Assembly (NCBI RefSeq): GCF_002876705.1 | Contig: NZ_MDAG01000079.1 | Location: forward strand, 30,539-94,538 | Reading direction: 5' to 3' | Length of the DNA: 64,000 nt | Source: Enterovibrio norvegicus_B | Lineage (GTDB): Bacteria > Pseudomonadota > Gammaproteobacteria > Enterobacterales > Vibrionaceae | In this document: piece after piece, positions 9,194 through 19,800 of the stretch | How the letters are laid out: each line of letters opens with the position of its first letter | Position numbering within the stretch: position 1 is the stretch's first letter | Notes under the pieces: generated by a model | The model's input: only the letters and a program-made list of their open reading frames with translations | The model's database searches: none | What the model was told of the DNA's origin: nothing | Made by a program: the position numbers and the translations under genes

Positions 9194-9228
9194 AATGCCC
9201 GCTACTTGCAGAAATATAAGCAATTCAC

Positions 9229-10983
9229 ATGACAAAATACCAAGATAGAACCACCTGGGATACGTTCAAAAAGCTGTGGCCATTTATCGCGAATTATAAA
9301 TCAGGCCTCGTGGTTGCCATTATCGCTTTGGTGATCAACGCAGCAAGTGACACCTTGATGCTTTCTATGATTAAGCCACTGCTTGATGAAGGCTTTACGT
9401 TTGGCCAGGTTGACGGCGATTTTCTGAAAATGATGCCCGTTTATCTCGTCATCTTAATGTTGGTGCGCGGCGCTTCAAGCTTCGTCTCAACATATGGTAT
9501 GTCTTGGGTTTCTGGCAACGTGGTGATGGTGATGCGCCGTCGCATGTTCAATCATTTCATGAAGATGCCAGTGAGCTTTTTCGATCAAGAATCGTCAGGT
9601 GCGTTACTTTCGCGCATTACTTACGATTCTGAACAAGTTGCTAATGCCACCAGTGGAGCACTGGTGAGCCTTGTTCGTGAAGGTGCGTCTATCATCGGTC
9701 TCATGACCTTGATGTTTTACTACAGCTGGCAACTCTCTGCGATATTATTGGTGATTGCGCCGGTTGTGGCGTGGGCGATTAGCTTTGTCTCTAAGCGTTT
9801 CCGCAAAATTTCTTCAAACATGCAAGAAGCCATGGGTTCTGTGACCTCGTCTGCTGAACAAATGCTAAAAGGCCACAAAGTGGTGTTGAGCTTTGGTGGT
9901 CAACAGGTTGAGCAGGCACGTTTCGAGAACGTCAGTAACCGTATGCGTCAACAAACCATGAAGTTGGTGTCGGCGCAGGCGATTGCGAACCCTGTGATTC
10001 AATTGATAGCCTCTTTCGCGCTTGTGGCGGTATTGATGCTGGCGAACACGGAATCTATCCGTTCAGAATTGACGGCGGGTACGTTTGCGGTGGTCTTTGG
10101 TGCCATGTTTGGTTTGATGCGCCCACTCAAATCACTGACCAATGTGACCTCTCAGTTCCAACGTGGTATGGCTGCATGTAATAGCCTGTTCGAACTGATG
10201 GAAATGGAAACAGAGAAAGATAACGGCCAACACACCATTGAACGTGTGAAAGGCAACGTCACCGTTAACGACGTTGTCTTTACTTACCCAACCAAAGATA
10301 CCCCAGCCCTAAAAAGCGTGAGCTTTGAATTGCCTGCAGGTAAAACATTGGCATTGGTAGGGCGCTCAGGTTCGGGTAAAAGTACGATCGCTAATCTGTT
10401 GACGCGCTTTTACGACATAGACAGTGGTGATATCACCATTGATGATGTTCGCATTCAAGATTACACCCTGAACAACCTGCGTGATCACGTTGCGATTGTG
10501 TCTCAGAATGTGCATCTGTTTAATGACACCGTCGCAAATAATATTGCTTATGCAGCAGAAGAAAACTTCACCCGTGAGCAAATCGAACGTGCTGCAGAAT
10601 TGGCGTATGCTGCGGACTTCGTGCGTGAAATGGACAATGGCTTTGATACGATGATTGGTGAAAATGGTGTCAGCTTGTCGGGCGGCCAACGTCAGCGTAT
10701 TGCGATTGCCCGTGCATTGCTCCGTGATGCACCTATCTTGATTTTGGATGAGGCAACATCTGCGTTGGATACTGAATCTGAGCGTGCGATTCAAGCCGCG
10801 TTGGATGAACTGCAAAAAGACCGCACCGTCTTAGTGATTGCGCACCGCCTTTCTACCATTGAAAACGCCGATGAGATTTTGGTTGTTGACGAAGGTGAGA
10901 TCGTTGAGCGCGGCGATCACCCAACCCTGATTCAAAAAGACGGCGCCTACGCGCAGTTGCATCGCATCCAATTCGGAGAATAA
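9229..10983 (+). CDS. msbA: Lipid A export ABC transporter MsbA
   Basis: MsbA flips core-lipid A across the inner membrane using ATP, acting as a homodimer in which each chain has a membrane half and an ATPase half. The 584 residues fit the family. The N-terminal 320 carry six membrane helices. The ATPase shows Walker A (GRSGSGKST, near 378), the signature LSGGQRQRIAIARAL (near 483) and Walker B (ILILDEATSALD, near 500), followed by IAHRLSTIENAD. It is essential in most Gram-negative bacteria. lpxK follows after 3 bases, so the pair is one transcription unit, as in E. coli. Secure. Confidence 0.97.
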   Translation: MTKYQDRTTWDTFKKLWPFIANYKSGLVVAIIALVINAASDTLMLSMIKPLLDEGFTFGQVDGDFLKMMPVYLVILMLVRGASSFVSTYGMSWVSGNVVMVMRRRMFNHFMKMPVSFFDQESSGALLSRITYDSEQVANATSGALVSLVREGASIIGLMTLMFYYSWQLSAILLVIAPVVAWAISFVSKRFRKISSNMQEAMGSVTSSAEQMLKGHKVVLSFGGQQVEQARFENVSNRMRQQTMKLVSAQAIANPVIQLIASFALVAVLMLANTESIRSELTAGTFAVVFGAMFGLMRPLKSLTNVTSQFQRGMAACNSLFELMEMETEKDNGQHTIERVKGNVTVNDVVFTYPTKDTPALKSVSFELPAGKTLALVGRSGSGKSTIANLLTRFYDIDSGDITIDDVRIQDYTLNNLRDHVAIVSQNVHLFNDTVANNIAYAAEENFTREQIERAAELAYAADFVREMDNGFDTMIGENGVSLSGGQRQRIAIARALLRDAPILILDEATSALDTESERAIQAALDELQKDRTVLVIAHRLSTIENADEILVVDEGEIVERGDHPTLIQKDGAYAQLHRIQFGE

Positions 10984-10986
10984 GCC

Positions 10987-12021
10987 TTGGCGGGATGGGT
11001 AGAGAAAATTTGGTTTGAAAACCACCCGCTAGGTCTACTTGGTGCGCCACTGTTGTGGCCTCTGAGTAAAGTGTTTGGCGTGATTGCTAGAAAACGCCGA
11101 GCCTCTTTCCTTGCAGGTAACGGTGCTTATCGCGCACCTGTGCCTGTGATTGTTGTCGGCAACATTACTGTGGGTGGAAACGGCAAGACGCCCGTTGTGA
11201 TTTGGCTGGTTGAGCAACTAAAAGCCATGGGAATGACGCCAGGTGTCGTGTCTCGTGGCTATGGCGGCAAAGCGGAAAGTTACCCGTTTGTGTTGGATGA
11301 AAATACCACCACAGATAAAGCAGGCGACGAGCCAGTGCTGATTTATCAACGCACGGGCGTGCCGGTTGCCATTTCTCCTGTGAGAAGCGAAGCCGTTAAA
11401 GCATTGCTGCCGCTTGGTATAGATATCGTCATTACCGATGATGGCCTTCAGCATTACAAACTCGCGAGAGACATTGAGTTTGTGATTGTCGATGGTGAGC
11501 GTCGATTTGGTAACGAACATTACATGCCTTTTGGCCCACTGCGAGAGCAGACTGATCGGCTTCAGAGCGTGGACTTTATCGTGTGCAATGGTGGTCAGCC
11601 TGAGCCTGGCGAAATCGCCATGAACCTCGCGCCAAGCCAATTTGTGAACCTCAAAACAGGTGAAAAAGCGCAAGCGTCTTCGTTTGACAATGCCGTTGCC
11701 GTTGCCATGGCGGGCATTGGAAACCCTCAGCGCTTTTTCAATACCTTGAGTGCCCTGGGCATCACGCCAGTACATTGTGAACCCTTTGCTGATCACAAAG
11801 CCTTTGAGTATGACCAGTTGGCGGCGTTGGCAGAAAAAGGTCAACACCTGTTGATGACAGAAAAAGACGCGGTGAAATGCCGTGATATGTTGTCTCAACA
11901 CCCGAATATTGAAAATTGGTGGTATCTTCCTGTTGATGCAAATATCAGCGAGAAAGACACCATCAATATGATGAATATCATTAAGAAAGTGAAGGATGGA
12001 TATGGATCACCGACTGCTTGA
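10987..12021 (+). CDS. lpxK: Tetraacyldisaccharide 4'-kinase LpxK
   Basis: LpxK phosphorylates the 4' position of the lipid A disaccharide at the inner membrane, giving lipid IVA. 344 residues. Seen: an N-terminal membrane-associated segment (VEKIWFENHPLGLLGAPLLW), the P-loop region VVGNITVGGNGKTPV near residues 56-70, and VSRGYGGKAESYP and ITDDGLQHYKLARD, all diagnostic. The start is a TTG at 10987: no ATG or GTG exists before the conserved EKIWF, and GGAGA sits at the right distance inside the end of msbA. A TTG start may keep expression low relative to msbA. The C-terminus overlaps the start of the Trm112-like gene. Confidence 0.94.
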   Translation: MAGWVEKIWFENHPLGLLGAPLLWPLSKVFGVIARKRRASFLAGNGAYRAPVPVIVVGNITVGGNGKTPVVIWLVEQLKAMGMTPGVVSRGYGGKAESYPFVLDENTTTDKAGDEPVLIYQRTGVPVAISPVRSEAVKALLPLGIDIVITDDGLQHYKLARDIEFVIVDGERRFGNEHYMPFGPLREQTDRLQSVDFIVCNGGQPEPGEIAMNLAPSQFVNLKTGEKAQASSFDNAVAVAMAGIGNPQRFFNTLSALGITPVHCEPFADHKAFEYDQLAALAEKGQHLLMTEKDAVKCRDMLSQHPNIENWWYLPVDANISEKDTINMMNIIKKVKDGYGSPTA

Positions 12022-12181
12022 AATCGTTGCTTGTCCCGCGTGTAAGGGAAAACTGAACTACAACAAAGAAAACAACGAACTGGTGTGTAAGTTTGACCGA
12101 TTGGCGTATCCCATTCGCGAGGGTATTCCTGTCATGTTAACGACAGAAGCTCGCGAAATGACGTCGGAAGAGGTGAAGTAA
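12002..12181 (+). CDS. Trm112/YcaR family small protein
   Basis: A 59-residue protein matching E. coli YcaR in sequence and in position between lpxK and kdsB. It has one CxxC pair (CPACKGKL) and a third Cys (VCKFDRLAYP), fewer ligands than a full zinc site. The Trm112 relatives act as small partners of methyltransferases, but a role for YcaR is not established as far as I know. The ATG at 11996 overlaps the AAGGA ribosome binding site, so the second ATG (12002, MDHRLLEIVACP) is the better start and agrees with E. coli. Its stop overlaps the kdsB start (TAATG). Confidence 0.88.
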   Translation: MDHRLLEIVACPACKGKLNYNKENNELVCKFDRLAYPIREGIPVMLTTEAREMTSEEVK

Positions 12182-12933
12182 TGAAATTCACGGTTGTTAT
12201 CCCTGCCCGTTATGCCTCGAGCCGTTTGCCAGCCAAGCCGCTAGTAGACATTGGCGGAAAGCCAATGGTGCAGTGGGTGTACGAGCAATCGGTGAAATCA
12301 GGCGCGGACAAAGTCATTGTCGCGACCGATGATCAACGTATTGTTGATGCGGTAAAAGCCTTTGGTGGTGAAGTGTGCCTAACGCGAGAAGATCACCAAT
12401 CGGGCACTGAACGCTTGGCAGAAGTGGTAGAGCTTTACAACCTGGATGCGAACGAAATCATCGTGAACGTTCAAGGTGACGAGCCATTGATTCCGCCTGT
12501 TGTTATTCGTCAGGTCGCTGAGAATCTCGCGAACAGCGTTGCGCCTATGTCGACGCTTGCGGTCAACATTGACCATGCAGATGAAGTGTTCAATCCGAAC
12601 GCTGTTAAAGTCGTGACGGATAAAGATGGCTACGCGATGTACTTTAGCCGCGCGACCATTCCGTGGGATCGCGACAATTTTGCCAAAGCGCCGATGGAAA
12701 TTCACCATAACCTGAAACGTCATATCGGCATTTATGGCTACCGTGCGGGCTTTATCAACACTTACATCAATTGGGCACCGAGCCCGATTGAGCACATTGA
12801 ATGTTTAGAGCAACTTCGTGTGCTGTGGTATGGCGAGAAGATCCACGTTGATGTTGCGATTGAAGCGCCGCCAGCGGGTGTTGATACACAAGAAGATCTA
12901 GACGCAGTGAGAAAGATTATTGCTGCTGGCTAA
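12181..12933 (+). CDS. kdsB: CMP-Kdo synthetase KdsB
   Basis: KdsB activates Kdo with CTP to give CMP-Kdo for lipopolysaccharide inner-core assembly in the cytosol. 250 residues, the family size. Seen: the nucleotide-binding start VIPARYASSRLPAKPL, the VATDD and NVQGDEPLIPP motifs, and FSRATIPWDRD and KRHIGIYGYR further on. It is coupled to the Trm112-like gene by a one-base overlap and ends the msbA-lpxK-kdsB run, followed by a strong terminator. Secure. Confidence 0.97.
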   Translation: MKFTVVIPARYASSRLPAKPLVDIGGKPMVQWVYEQSVKSGADKVIVATDDQRIVDAVKAFGGEVCLTREDHQSGTERLAEVVELYNLDANEIIVNVQGDEPLIPPVVIRQVAENLANSVAPMSTLAVNIDHADEVFNPNAVKVVTDKDGYAMYFSRATIPWDRDNFAKAPMEIHHNLKRHIGIYGYRAGFINTYINWAPSPIEHIECLEQLRVLWYGEKIHVDVAIEAPPAGVDTQEDLDAVRKIIAAG

Positions 12934-12965
12934 TCCATTAGCGACAAAGTAGATTGGCGAGTAAA

Positions 12966-13000
12966 GAAAAACGCCCTGATGAAAGTCAGGGCGTTTTTTT
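12966..13000 (+). terminator. Terminator between kdsB and elyC
   Basis: Arms ACGCCCTGA / TCAGGGCGT with an A-rich 5' flank and seven Ts downstream. Because both flanks are A/T runs it can serve the convergent elyC gene as well. Confidence 0.9.
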
Positions 13001-13037
13001 ATGTTTTATCGCAGTGAACAGCACGGGCTGTCTTGGA

Positions 13038-13886
13038 TCAGCCTGGAGCAGGCGCCAACACTTCCGTGACAGGAGAGGCTGGCTCAGGCGAGGTGACAGG
13101 GTCGCCTTGTACCTCGGCTTCTTGCTGCGCCACTTTGTCGCGTAGACGCTGCCACAGCTGGCCTAAACGCTCATGCCAGTAACGTTCGAACTGTTCTAAG
13201 TATTGCGCTCGCGGCGAATACTTAATCCACGGCTGATGAATCTCTTTTTGTGCCATGTAGTTCGTTGGTGCAGGCGTCGGGTTAAGACCCGCGCTTTTAA
13301 ATTCATAAAGTGCTCTTGGCATGTGGCTCGCAGAGGTGACCAACACCAAATTGCTACGGCCGACGACAGACGCGGCTTGGAAAGCTTCTTCCCACGTATC
13401 CTTCGCGGTTTCCAGCAACAGAATATTGTTCTTGTTCACACCCATTGCCATTGCAACACGCGCTAGCATACGCGCATGGCTCACTTCATTGCCGCCATCG
13501 TATCCAGAAAGGATCAGTTTTGACGTCGGATACATGAAGTGAATACGAATACCTTCAATCAATCTCATTAGCGCAGTACGTGACAATTCTGACGTGGGAG
13601 GAATCTCATCATCAACGACGTGTCCGTGTCCGAGCACCATAACGTAATCAACCGGCTCACTGGGTGTCAGAAATCCGGTGTGTTGACGTTCAAGCTTCAT
13701 CAACAATGATGAAGTGATCGGTTGAAAAGACGCTAAAGCAATTAACAGTAATGAAACAAAAACGAGGAACGAACCAAACCCTTTGCGCTGCGTGAACCAG
13801 ATGAGGAACAAGCCGAAAAAACCAACAAGGAGTAGCGCAGGGAGCGGCATCAGTAAAGTTGATATAAGTTTTTTTAGTTCAAACAT
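13038..13886 (-). CDS. elyC: Envelope biogenesis factor ElyC (DUF218)
   Basis: A 282-residue inner-membrane protein of the DUF218 (SanA/YdcF/ElyC) group. In E. coli ElyC (YcbC) supports peptidoglycan assembly and lipid-carrier use at low temperature. Seen: two N-terminal membrane helices (residues 12-33 and 38-58) and a periplasmic DUF218 domain with VDYVMVLGHGH, LILSGYDGGNE and VLVTSASHMPRALYEF. The C-terminal 25 residues are Pro/Ala-rich (SPEPASPVTEVLAPAPG) and look like a flexible tail. It is divergent from cmoM-mukFEB, the same neighbourhood as in E. coli, which supports the assignment. Confidence 0.88.
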   Translation of the reverse strand: MFELKKLISTLLMPLPALLLVGFFGLFLIWFTQRKGFGSFLVFVSLLLIALASFQPITSSLLMKLERQHTGFLTPSEPVDYVMVLGHGHVVDDEIPPTSELSRTALMRLIEGIRIHFMYPTSKLILSGYDGGNEVSHARMLARVAMAMGVNKNNILLLETAKDTWEEAFQAASVVGRSNLVLVTSASHMPRALYEFKSAGLNPTPAPTNYMAQKEIHQPWIKYSPRAQYLEQFERYWHERLGQLWQRLRDKVAQQEAEVQGDPVTSPEPASPVTEVLAPAPG

Positions 13887-13998
13887 GAAATGTCGCCCGA
13901 AATATAGTCAAACAGGGGTCAATATGTGCATCAAGCCTTTATTAACGGCAAGCATATGCGAAAATGAACCCCTTGAAGAATATGATAACGAAGGCACT

Positions 13999-14778
13999 GT
14001 GACTGAGGATAGAAATTTCGACGACATTGCCCACAAATTTGTTAAAAACATTTATGGGTCGGGCAAAGGAGAAATTCGCCAAGCTGTTGTTTGGCAAGAT
14101 CTCGAGTCAATATTAAAAACACTGGGTGAATCCACTTCACTAGACATTTTGGACGCTGGCGGCGGTTTAGCGCAATTATCGCAACAAATCGCACATCGCG
14201 GACACAAAGTGACCTTGTGTGATCTTTCTTCACAGATGCTTGCATTGGCCGAGAAAGACATCGAAGACGCAGGTCTTCTGTCGCAATATCGCTTCGTTCA
14301 CGCACCTGTACAAGACATTGAGCAACATATAGACAAACAGGCTGATTTGGTGCTTTTCCATGCCGTTATGGAATGGTTGAAGGATCCGCGTGAAGCCTTA
14401 GACGTGGTGTTATCACAGGTTAAGCCTGGGGGCATTGCATCAGTGATGTTCTATAACCAAAATGGCTTACTTTTTAAAAATTTGATTTGTGGCAATTTAA
14501 CCCATATTGAAGAAGGGATGCCGCATAGAAAACGTTTCAAACTTCAGCCCCAAAAAGGGCTGCCACCGGAAGATGTGTACCAGTGGGTAGAAGACGCTGG
14601 CTTTACAATTTTGGGGAAAAGCGGTGTACGCACCTTTCACGATTACATGAAAGACACGCGAACAGGCGAGTACACCTTTGAACAGGTCGTGGCGATGGAG
14701 CAAAAGCTTTGCCGCCAAGAACCTTTTATTTCGTTGGGGCGCTATATCCACGTATACGCGCAAAAACCTCTCGATTGA
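13999..14778 (+). CDS. cmoM: tRNA 5-carboxymethoxyuridine methyltransferase CmoM
   Basis: CmoM (formerly SmtA) is a SAM-dependent enzyme that methylates cmo5U at tRNA position 34 to mcmo5U. 259 residues from the GTG at 13999. Motif I is LDILDAGGGLAQLSQQ near residue 50, with LCDLSSQML after it and VLFHAVMEWLKDP near 120. The frame runs upstream through ATG 13924 and beyond, but the E. coli protein begins MQDRNFDDIA, which aligns with VTEDRNFDDIA here, and AAGG precedes the GTG. The next gene is mukF after 55 bases; cmoM and mukFEB probably share a transcript. Confidence 0.9.
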   Translation: MTEDRNFDDIAHKFVKNIYGSGKGEIRQAVVWQDLESILKTLGESTSLDILDAGGGLAQLSQQIAHRGHKVTLCDLSSQMLALAEKDIEDAGLLSQYRFVHAPVQDIEQHIDKQADLVLFHAVMEWLKDPREALDVVLSQVKPGGIASVMFYNQNGLLFKNLICGNLTHIEEGMPHRKRFKLQPQKGLPPEDVYQWVEDAGFTILGKSGVRTFHDYMKDTRTGEYTFEQVVAMEQKLCRQEPFISLGRYIHVYAQKPLD

Positions 14779-14833
14779 TAACAAAAATACCTGAACGAGA
14801 TTTGGGTAAATAATTAGACAACAAGGATTACGG

Positions 14834-16156
14834 ATGAGCGAAAACTCTCAGACTGTTCCTGAGTTGGTTGGTTGGGTGAAACAAAACGACTTCTCTCTCA
14901 ATCTGCCGCCGGAACGGCTGGCATTCCTCCTAGCGATTGCTGTGTTAAGCAGTGAACGTTTTGATGAGGAGCTTGGAGAGGGTGAACTGATCGATGCGTT
15001 TCGCATTGTCAGCGACCAATTTGAGCAAAGCAGCGAAACCATCGCTTTTCGTGCTAACAATGCCATTAATGATTTAGTTCGTAGCCGTTTGTTAAGTCGC
15101 TTTACCAGCGAACTGACCGACGGCGCGAGCATTTATCGCTTAACGCCGCTTGCCTTAGGGATCAGTGATTATTACGCGCGCCATCGTGAATACAGCTCGT
15201 TGAAGCTGTCTATTCAGCTTTCGATGGTGGCGGATGAAATCGATAAAGCGCTTTCCGCTGCCTCCGAAGACGGAGACGAAGCCTATTGGCGCAAAAACGT
15301 CTATGCCGTGTTGAAGTATTCGGTGGCCGAAATTTTCGACCGTATCGATCTCAATCAACGCACCATGGATGAACAACAACAGAAAGTGAAGGAAGACATT
15401 GCGGCCTTGCTGAACCAAGATTGGCAGGCAGCCATTGCTAACTGTGAACATCTGCTTAACGAAACGTCGAGCACGCTTCGTGAGCTTCAAGATACCCTGC
15501 AATCCGCGGGCGACCAGTTACAAACGCAGCTTTTAAACATTCAAGAGCAAGTGCATGGTCGTGACGATCTCGATTTCGTCGATGCCATGATTTACAACTT
15601 GCAGATGAAGCTCGACCGCATCATCAACTGGGGTCAACAAGCCATCGACTTGTGGATTGGCTATGACCGCCATGTTCATAAATTCATTCGTAATGCCATC
15701 GACATGGACAAAAACCGCGCGTTTAGCCAGCGTCTGCGTCAGTCGGTGACAGAATACTTCGATAGCCCATGGTTCTTAACCTTCGCAGATGCGGATCGCT
15801 TACTGGATATGCGTGATGAAGCCTTGGTGCTTCGTGATGACGAAGTCATGGGCGAAATGCCGGCCGAGGTTGAATTTGAAGAACTGACCGTGGTTAACGA
15901 TCAACTGAGTGATCACATCGCCGACATGTTGTCTGGGCACCGCACGACGGGGGCAGGCATCGATTTAGGCTCTGTTTTGAAAGATTATTTGGCTCAACAC
16001 CCACACGCTCGCCACTTCGATTTGGCACGGATTGTTATCAACCAAGCAGTACGTCTCGGTTATTCGCAATCTGATTTCAATGCGATTCAGCCAGACTGGC
16101 AAGCAATTAACGATTATGGAGCCAAGGTACAAGCAAATGTCATCGATAAATATTGA
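14834..16156 (+). CDS. mukF: Chromosome partition protein MukF (kleisin)
   Basis: MukF is the kleisin of the MukBEF condensin: it bridges the MukB heads and binds MukE. 440 residues, the same length I recall for E. coli. Seen: an N-terminal winged-helix dimerisation region (PELVGWVKQNDFSLNLPPERLAFLL), a helical middle with long amphipathic stretches (residues 150-250), and a C-terminal winged helix near 370-440. ATG at 14834 is preceded by AAGGA. It overlaps mukE by 20 bases, so translation is coupled. Confidence 0.97.
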   Translation: MSENSQTVPELVGWVKQNDFSLNLPPERLAFLLAIAVLSSERFDEELGEGELIDAFRIVSDQFEQSSETIAFRANNAINDLVRSRLLSRFTSELTDGASIYRLTPLALGISDYYARHREYSSLKLSIQLSMVADEIDKALSAASEDGDEAYWRKNVYAVLKYSVAEIFDRIDLNQRTMDEQQQKVKEDIAALLNQDWQAAIANCEHLLNETSSTLRELQDTLQSAGDQLQTQLLNIQEQVHGRDDLDFVDAMIYNLQMKLDRIINWGQQAIDLWIGYDRHVHKFIRNAIDMDKNRAFSQRLRQSVTEYFDSPWFLTFADADRLLDMRDEALVLRDDEVMGEMPAEVEFEELTVVNDQLSDHIADMLSGHRTTGAGIDLGSVLKDYLAQHPHARHFDLARIVINQAVRLGYSQSDFNAIQPDWQAINDYGAKVQANVIDKY

Positions 16157-16892
16157 AGATTTAATGCCGGAAGAATTGGCAAAGGCCATCGCCAACCCAT
16201 TGTTCCCGGCGTTAGATAGTGTTTTGCGTGCTGGCCGCCATATCGCTAGCGAAGACTTAGATAACCATGCGTATCTGATCGAATTCGAAACGCCACTACA
16301 GCACTTTTATCAGCGTTATAACGCGGAACTTGTGCGCGCACCGGAAGGTTTCTTCTACCTTCGTCCACGTTCAACGTCATTGATTGGTCGCAGCGTATTG
16401 TCTGAAATGGACATGCTGGTGGGTAAAGTTCTTTGTTTCTTATACCTCAGCCCAGAACGTTTGGCGCAAGAAGGGATTTTCACCACCCAAGAGCTGTTTG
16501 ATGAACTGCTGACATTGGCGGATGAAAATAAACTGATGAAATTGGTCACACTGCGCGCAACAGGGTCAGATCTTGATCGTGAAAAACTGTACGACAAAGT
16601 GAAAACGTCACTGCGTCGTTTACGCCGTATCGGCATGATTGTTCCGATTGGCGAATCCGGCAAATTCCGCGTGAGTGAAGCAACATTCCGCTTCGGTGCG
16701 GATGTGCGCTCTGGCGATGACGTCAAAGAAGCACAACTTCGCTTGATTCGTGATGGTGAAGCCGTGTTGCACAGCCAAGGTCACGCACAATCGAGCCTTT
16801 TGAATGACCACGATGCAGACGAAGCCATTGATGCAGGCGTTCTGGAAGACAATGAAAATCTAAACGATGACGGGCAGGAGGTTCAGGCATGA
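16137..16892 (+). CDS. mukE: Chromosome partition protein MukE
   Basis: MukE dimerises through winged-helix domains and binds MukF next to the MukB heads. 251 residues. The core RAPEGFFYLRPRSTSLIGRSVLSEMDMLVGK and FRFGADVRSGDD regions are diagnostic (seen at about residues 63-92 and 193-204). Several in-frame Mets lie upstream, but MSSINIEDLMPEELA at 16137 matches the E. coli start MSSTNIEQVMP and has AAGG nearby. The last 40 residues are acidic and of low complexity, as is common in this family. It overlaps the mukB start (ATGA). Confidence 0.96.
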   Translation: MSSINIEDLMPEELAKAIANPLFPALDSVLRAGRHIASEDLDNHAYLIEFETPLQHFYQRYNAELVRAPEGFFYLRPRSTSLIGRSVLSEMDMLVGKVLCFLYLSPERLAQEGIFTTQELFDELLTLADENKLMKLVTLRATGSDLDREKLYDKVKTSLRRLRRIGMIVPIGESGKFRVSEATFRFGADVRSGDDVKEAQLRLIRDGEAVLHSQGHAQSSLLNDHDADEAIDAGVLEDNENLNDDGQEVQA

Positions 16893-19800
16893 TCCAACGC
16901 GGTAAATATCAATCGCTGACGATGGTCAACTGGAACGGCTTCTTTGCACGTACGTTTGATATCGATAATTTGGTGACCACACTGTCTGGCGGTAATGGTG
17001 CGGGTAAATCCACCACCATGGCGGCATTCATCACCGCCCTTATCCCTGACCAAAGTCTCCTGCATTTCCGTAACACCACGGAAGCGGGCAGTTCTAACGC
17101 GTCTCGTGATAAAGGTCTGCATGGTAAGCTAAAACCTGGCGCGTGTTATGCGGCCTTGGATGTGGTGAACTCGCGCAATCAACGCATTTTATTTGGTGTG
17201 CGCCTGCAGCAAGTTGCTGGTCGCGACAAGAAAGTGGATATCAAACCTTTCATCGTTCAGGGCTTGCCTGCAAACGTGAAACCAACAGATGTCTTGATTG
17301 AGAACGTCTCGTCTAACCAAGTGCGTGTTCGCCAGCTTAACGAAGTGAAAGACGCGCTAGGCCAGTATGAAACGGCGCAATTCAAAGCGTTCAACTCTGT
17401 TACCGATTACCACGCGCAAATGTTCGAATACGGTGCGTTGCCGAAGAAACTGCGTAACCAAACTGACCGTTCGAAATTCTACCGTTTGATCGAAGCATCG
17501 CTCTATGGCGGTATTTCAAGTGCCATCACCAAATCATTACGTGATTACTTGCTGCCGCAAAACGGTGGTGTGAAGAAAGCCTTCCAAGACATGGAAGTGG
17601 CACTTCGCGAAAACCGCATGACGCTAGAAGCGATCAAACTGACACAGCGTGACCGTGACTTGTTCAAACATCTGATCACGGAATCAACCAACTACGTGGC
17701 GTCTGACTACATGCGCCATGCGAACGAGCGTCGTAAGAAACTTGAGCTTGCGCTGCAACGCCGTGGTGAGTTGCTGGGTTCACGCCGCCAGTTAGATGAT
17801 TTCCAAGGTACGTTTGGTCGTATGACCGACGAACTAGATGCATTGTCAGAGAGCCAGACACACCTTGAACTCGATCACCAATCCGCGTCTGACCACCTGC
17901 AATTGGTGCAGACCGCTGTTCGTCAACAAGAGAAAGTAGAGCGCTACCAAGAAGATTTGGAAGAGCTCGCCGTTCGTCTTGAAGAACAAATGATGGTGGT
18001 GGAAGAGGCGACTGAACAGCTAGTGATGCAGGAAGAACAAGCGCATCTTAGCGAAGAAGAAGTCGATAGCCTTAAAACGCAACTTGCGGACTACCAACAA
18101 GCGTTGGATATGCAGCAAACGCGTGCACTCCAATATCAACAAGCGGTTAAAGCGCTTGAAAAAGCCCGTGAACTGACGGGTAACGACGAACTGGATCAAA
18201 ACAATGCAACCAGCGAACTGGGTGCATTGAAAGCGGACGAAGACAAACAAACGTCTGAATTGCTGAGTTTGAAACACAAGCTGGACATGTCTTCGGCGGC
18301 AGCAAAGCAATTCGAGCGTGGTCTTGAGTTGGTTCGCAGCATTGCGGGTGACGTTTCTCGTTCAGAAGCGGGACAAAAAGCCCGTGACGTGATCGTGAAA
18401 GGTCGTGAGTACGGCCATGTCGCACAAAATGCGGATCAGTTGACTGCACAGCATCGCGATCTTGAACGCCAAATGCGCAGCTTCCAACAAGCGAAAACCT
18501 TGTCTGAGCAATATCAGCGTCAGTTCAATGCATCGGTTGTGTCAGAAGACGACGTTGAACTTGAACTAAACCGCCAGCAAGAACGTCTTGAAACTGCAGA
18601 AGAAGCGGTAGGCGAACAAGCAGACAAAGTGCGTGAGCTTCAACGTAACGAAAATGACGTTAACGCCAAGATTGTCGAGTTTGAAAAAGTTGCGCCAGCG
18701 TGGATTGCTGCACAAGACGCGTTGGAAAAATTGGCAGACCAAACCGATGCTGAGCTTTACGACAGCCAAGCGGTGCTGGACACCATGCAGAAAGTGATGG
18801 TCACTGAGCGTCAAACCTTGGATACCCGAGACAAACTGGCGGTTGAAAAACAGGCGCTTGAAGCTGAAATCGAACGTTTAGCGCAACCAGGCGGCAGTGG
18901 TGATGCACGATTGCAATCCCTTGCTGATACCCTAGGCGGCACGTTGCTTTCTGAAATTTACGACGACATCACCATGGAAGATGCGCCGTATTTCAGTGCC
19001 ATGTATGGCCCAGCTCGTCACGCGATTGTGGTGCCAGATCTAAAAGGCATCAAAGAAAAACTGGTCGATATTGATGATTGCCCAGATGATCTTTACATCA
19101 TTGAAGGCGAAGCCGAAGGCTTTGATGACAGTGTGTTCGATGCGGACGAGATGGAAGGGGCCGTTTGCGTTCATTTGAATGATCGTCAACTGCGTTATTC
19201 ACGCTTCCCGAAAGTCCCGTTGTTTGGCCGTGCTGCGCGTGAACACCGTTTGGAAAACCTGCGTGAGAAACGTGAAGAGTTGGTCGAGGGTTACGCAAAA
19301 GCGTCTTTCGATTCACAGAAGCTTCAGCGTCTAACACAAAGCTTCAACCATTTCGTGTCTGCGCACTTGAACGTAGCGTTTAACGAAGACCCGGAAGCGG
19401 CATTGAAAGTGCAACGTGAAAAACGTAGCAGTATTCAGCGTCAACTGGGCCAACTGCGTGAAAACGAGCAGCAAGTTCGCAGCCAATTAACCGGTTCGAA
19501 AGAAGCCATGGGTCTGTTGAATAAGCTTCAACACGTGGTGAATGCACTCGAAGATGAAACATTAGAAGCGCGATTGGAAGAGATTGAATCACGTCTTTCA
19601 ATGGCGGACGAAGCGCGTCACTTTGTGCGTGAGCACGGTAAAGCGCTTGCTGAACTGGAAGGACTGGCCTCAACACTTGATGCAGACCCAGAGCAGTTTG
19701 ATGCGTTAACGGCATCATACCAACAGGCTGACGAAGCACTTCAGTTACTCAAGAAGAAGCTGTTTGCCTTGTCTGACTTGGTTGAGCGTCGTCATCACTT

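Noticed and set aside
10366..10815. Open frame of 149 residues antisense to msbA
   Set aside because: A shadow of the conserved ATPase domain.
11218..11901. Long open frame (227 residues) antisense to lpxK
   Set aside because: Its translation has no family features, and the plus-strand lpxK explains the region fully.
13094..13106. matS-like GTGACAGGGTCGC inside elyC
   Set aside because: One arm is broken and the sequence is within coding sequence; not convincing.
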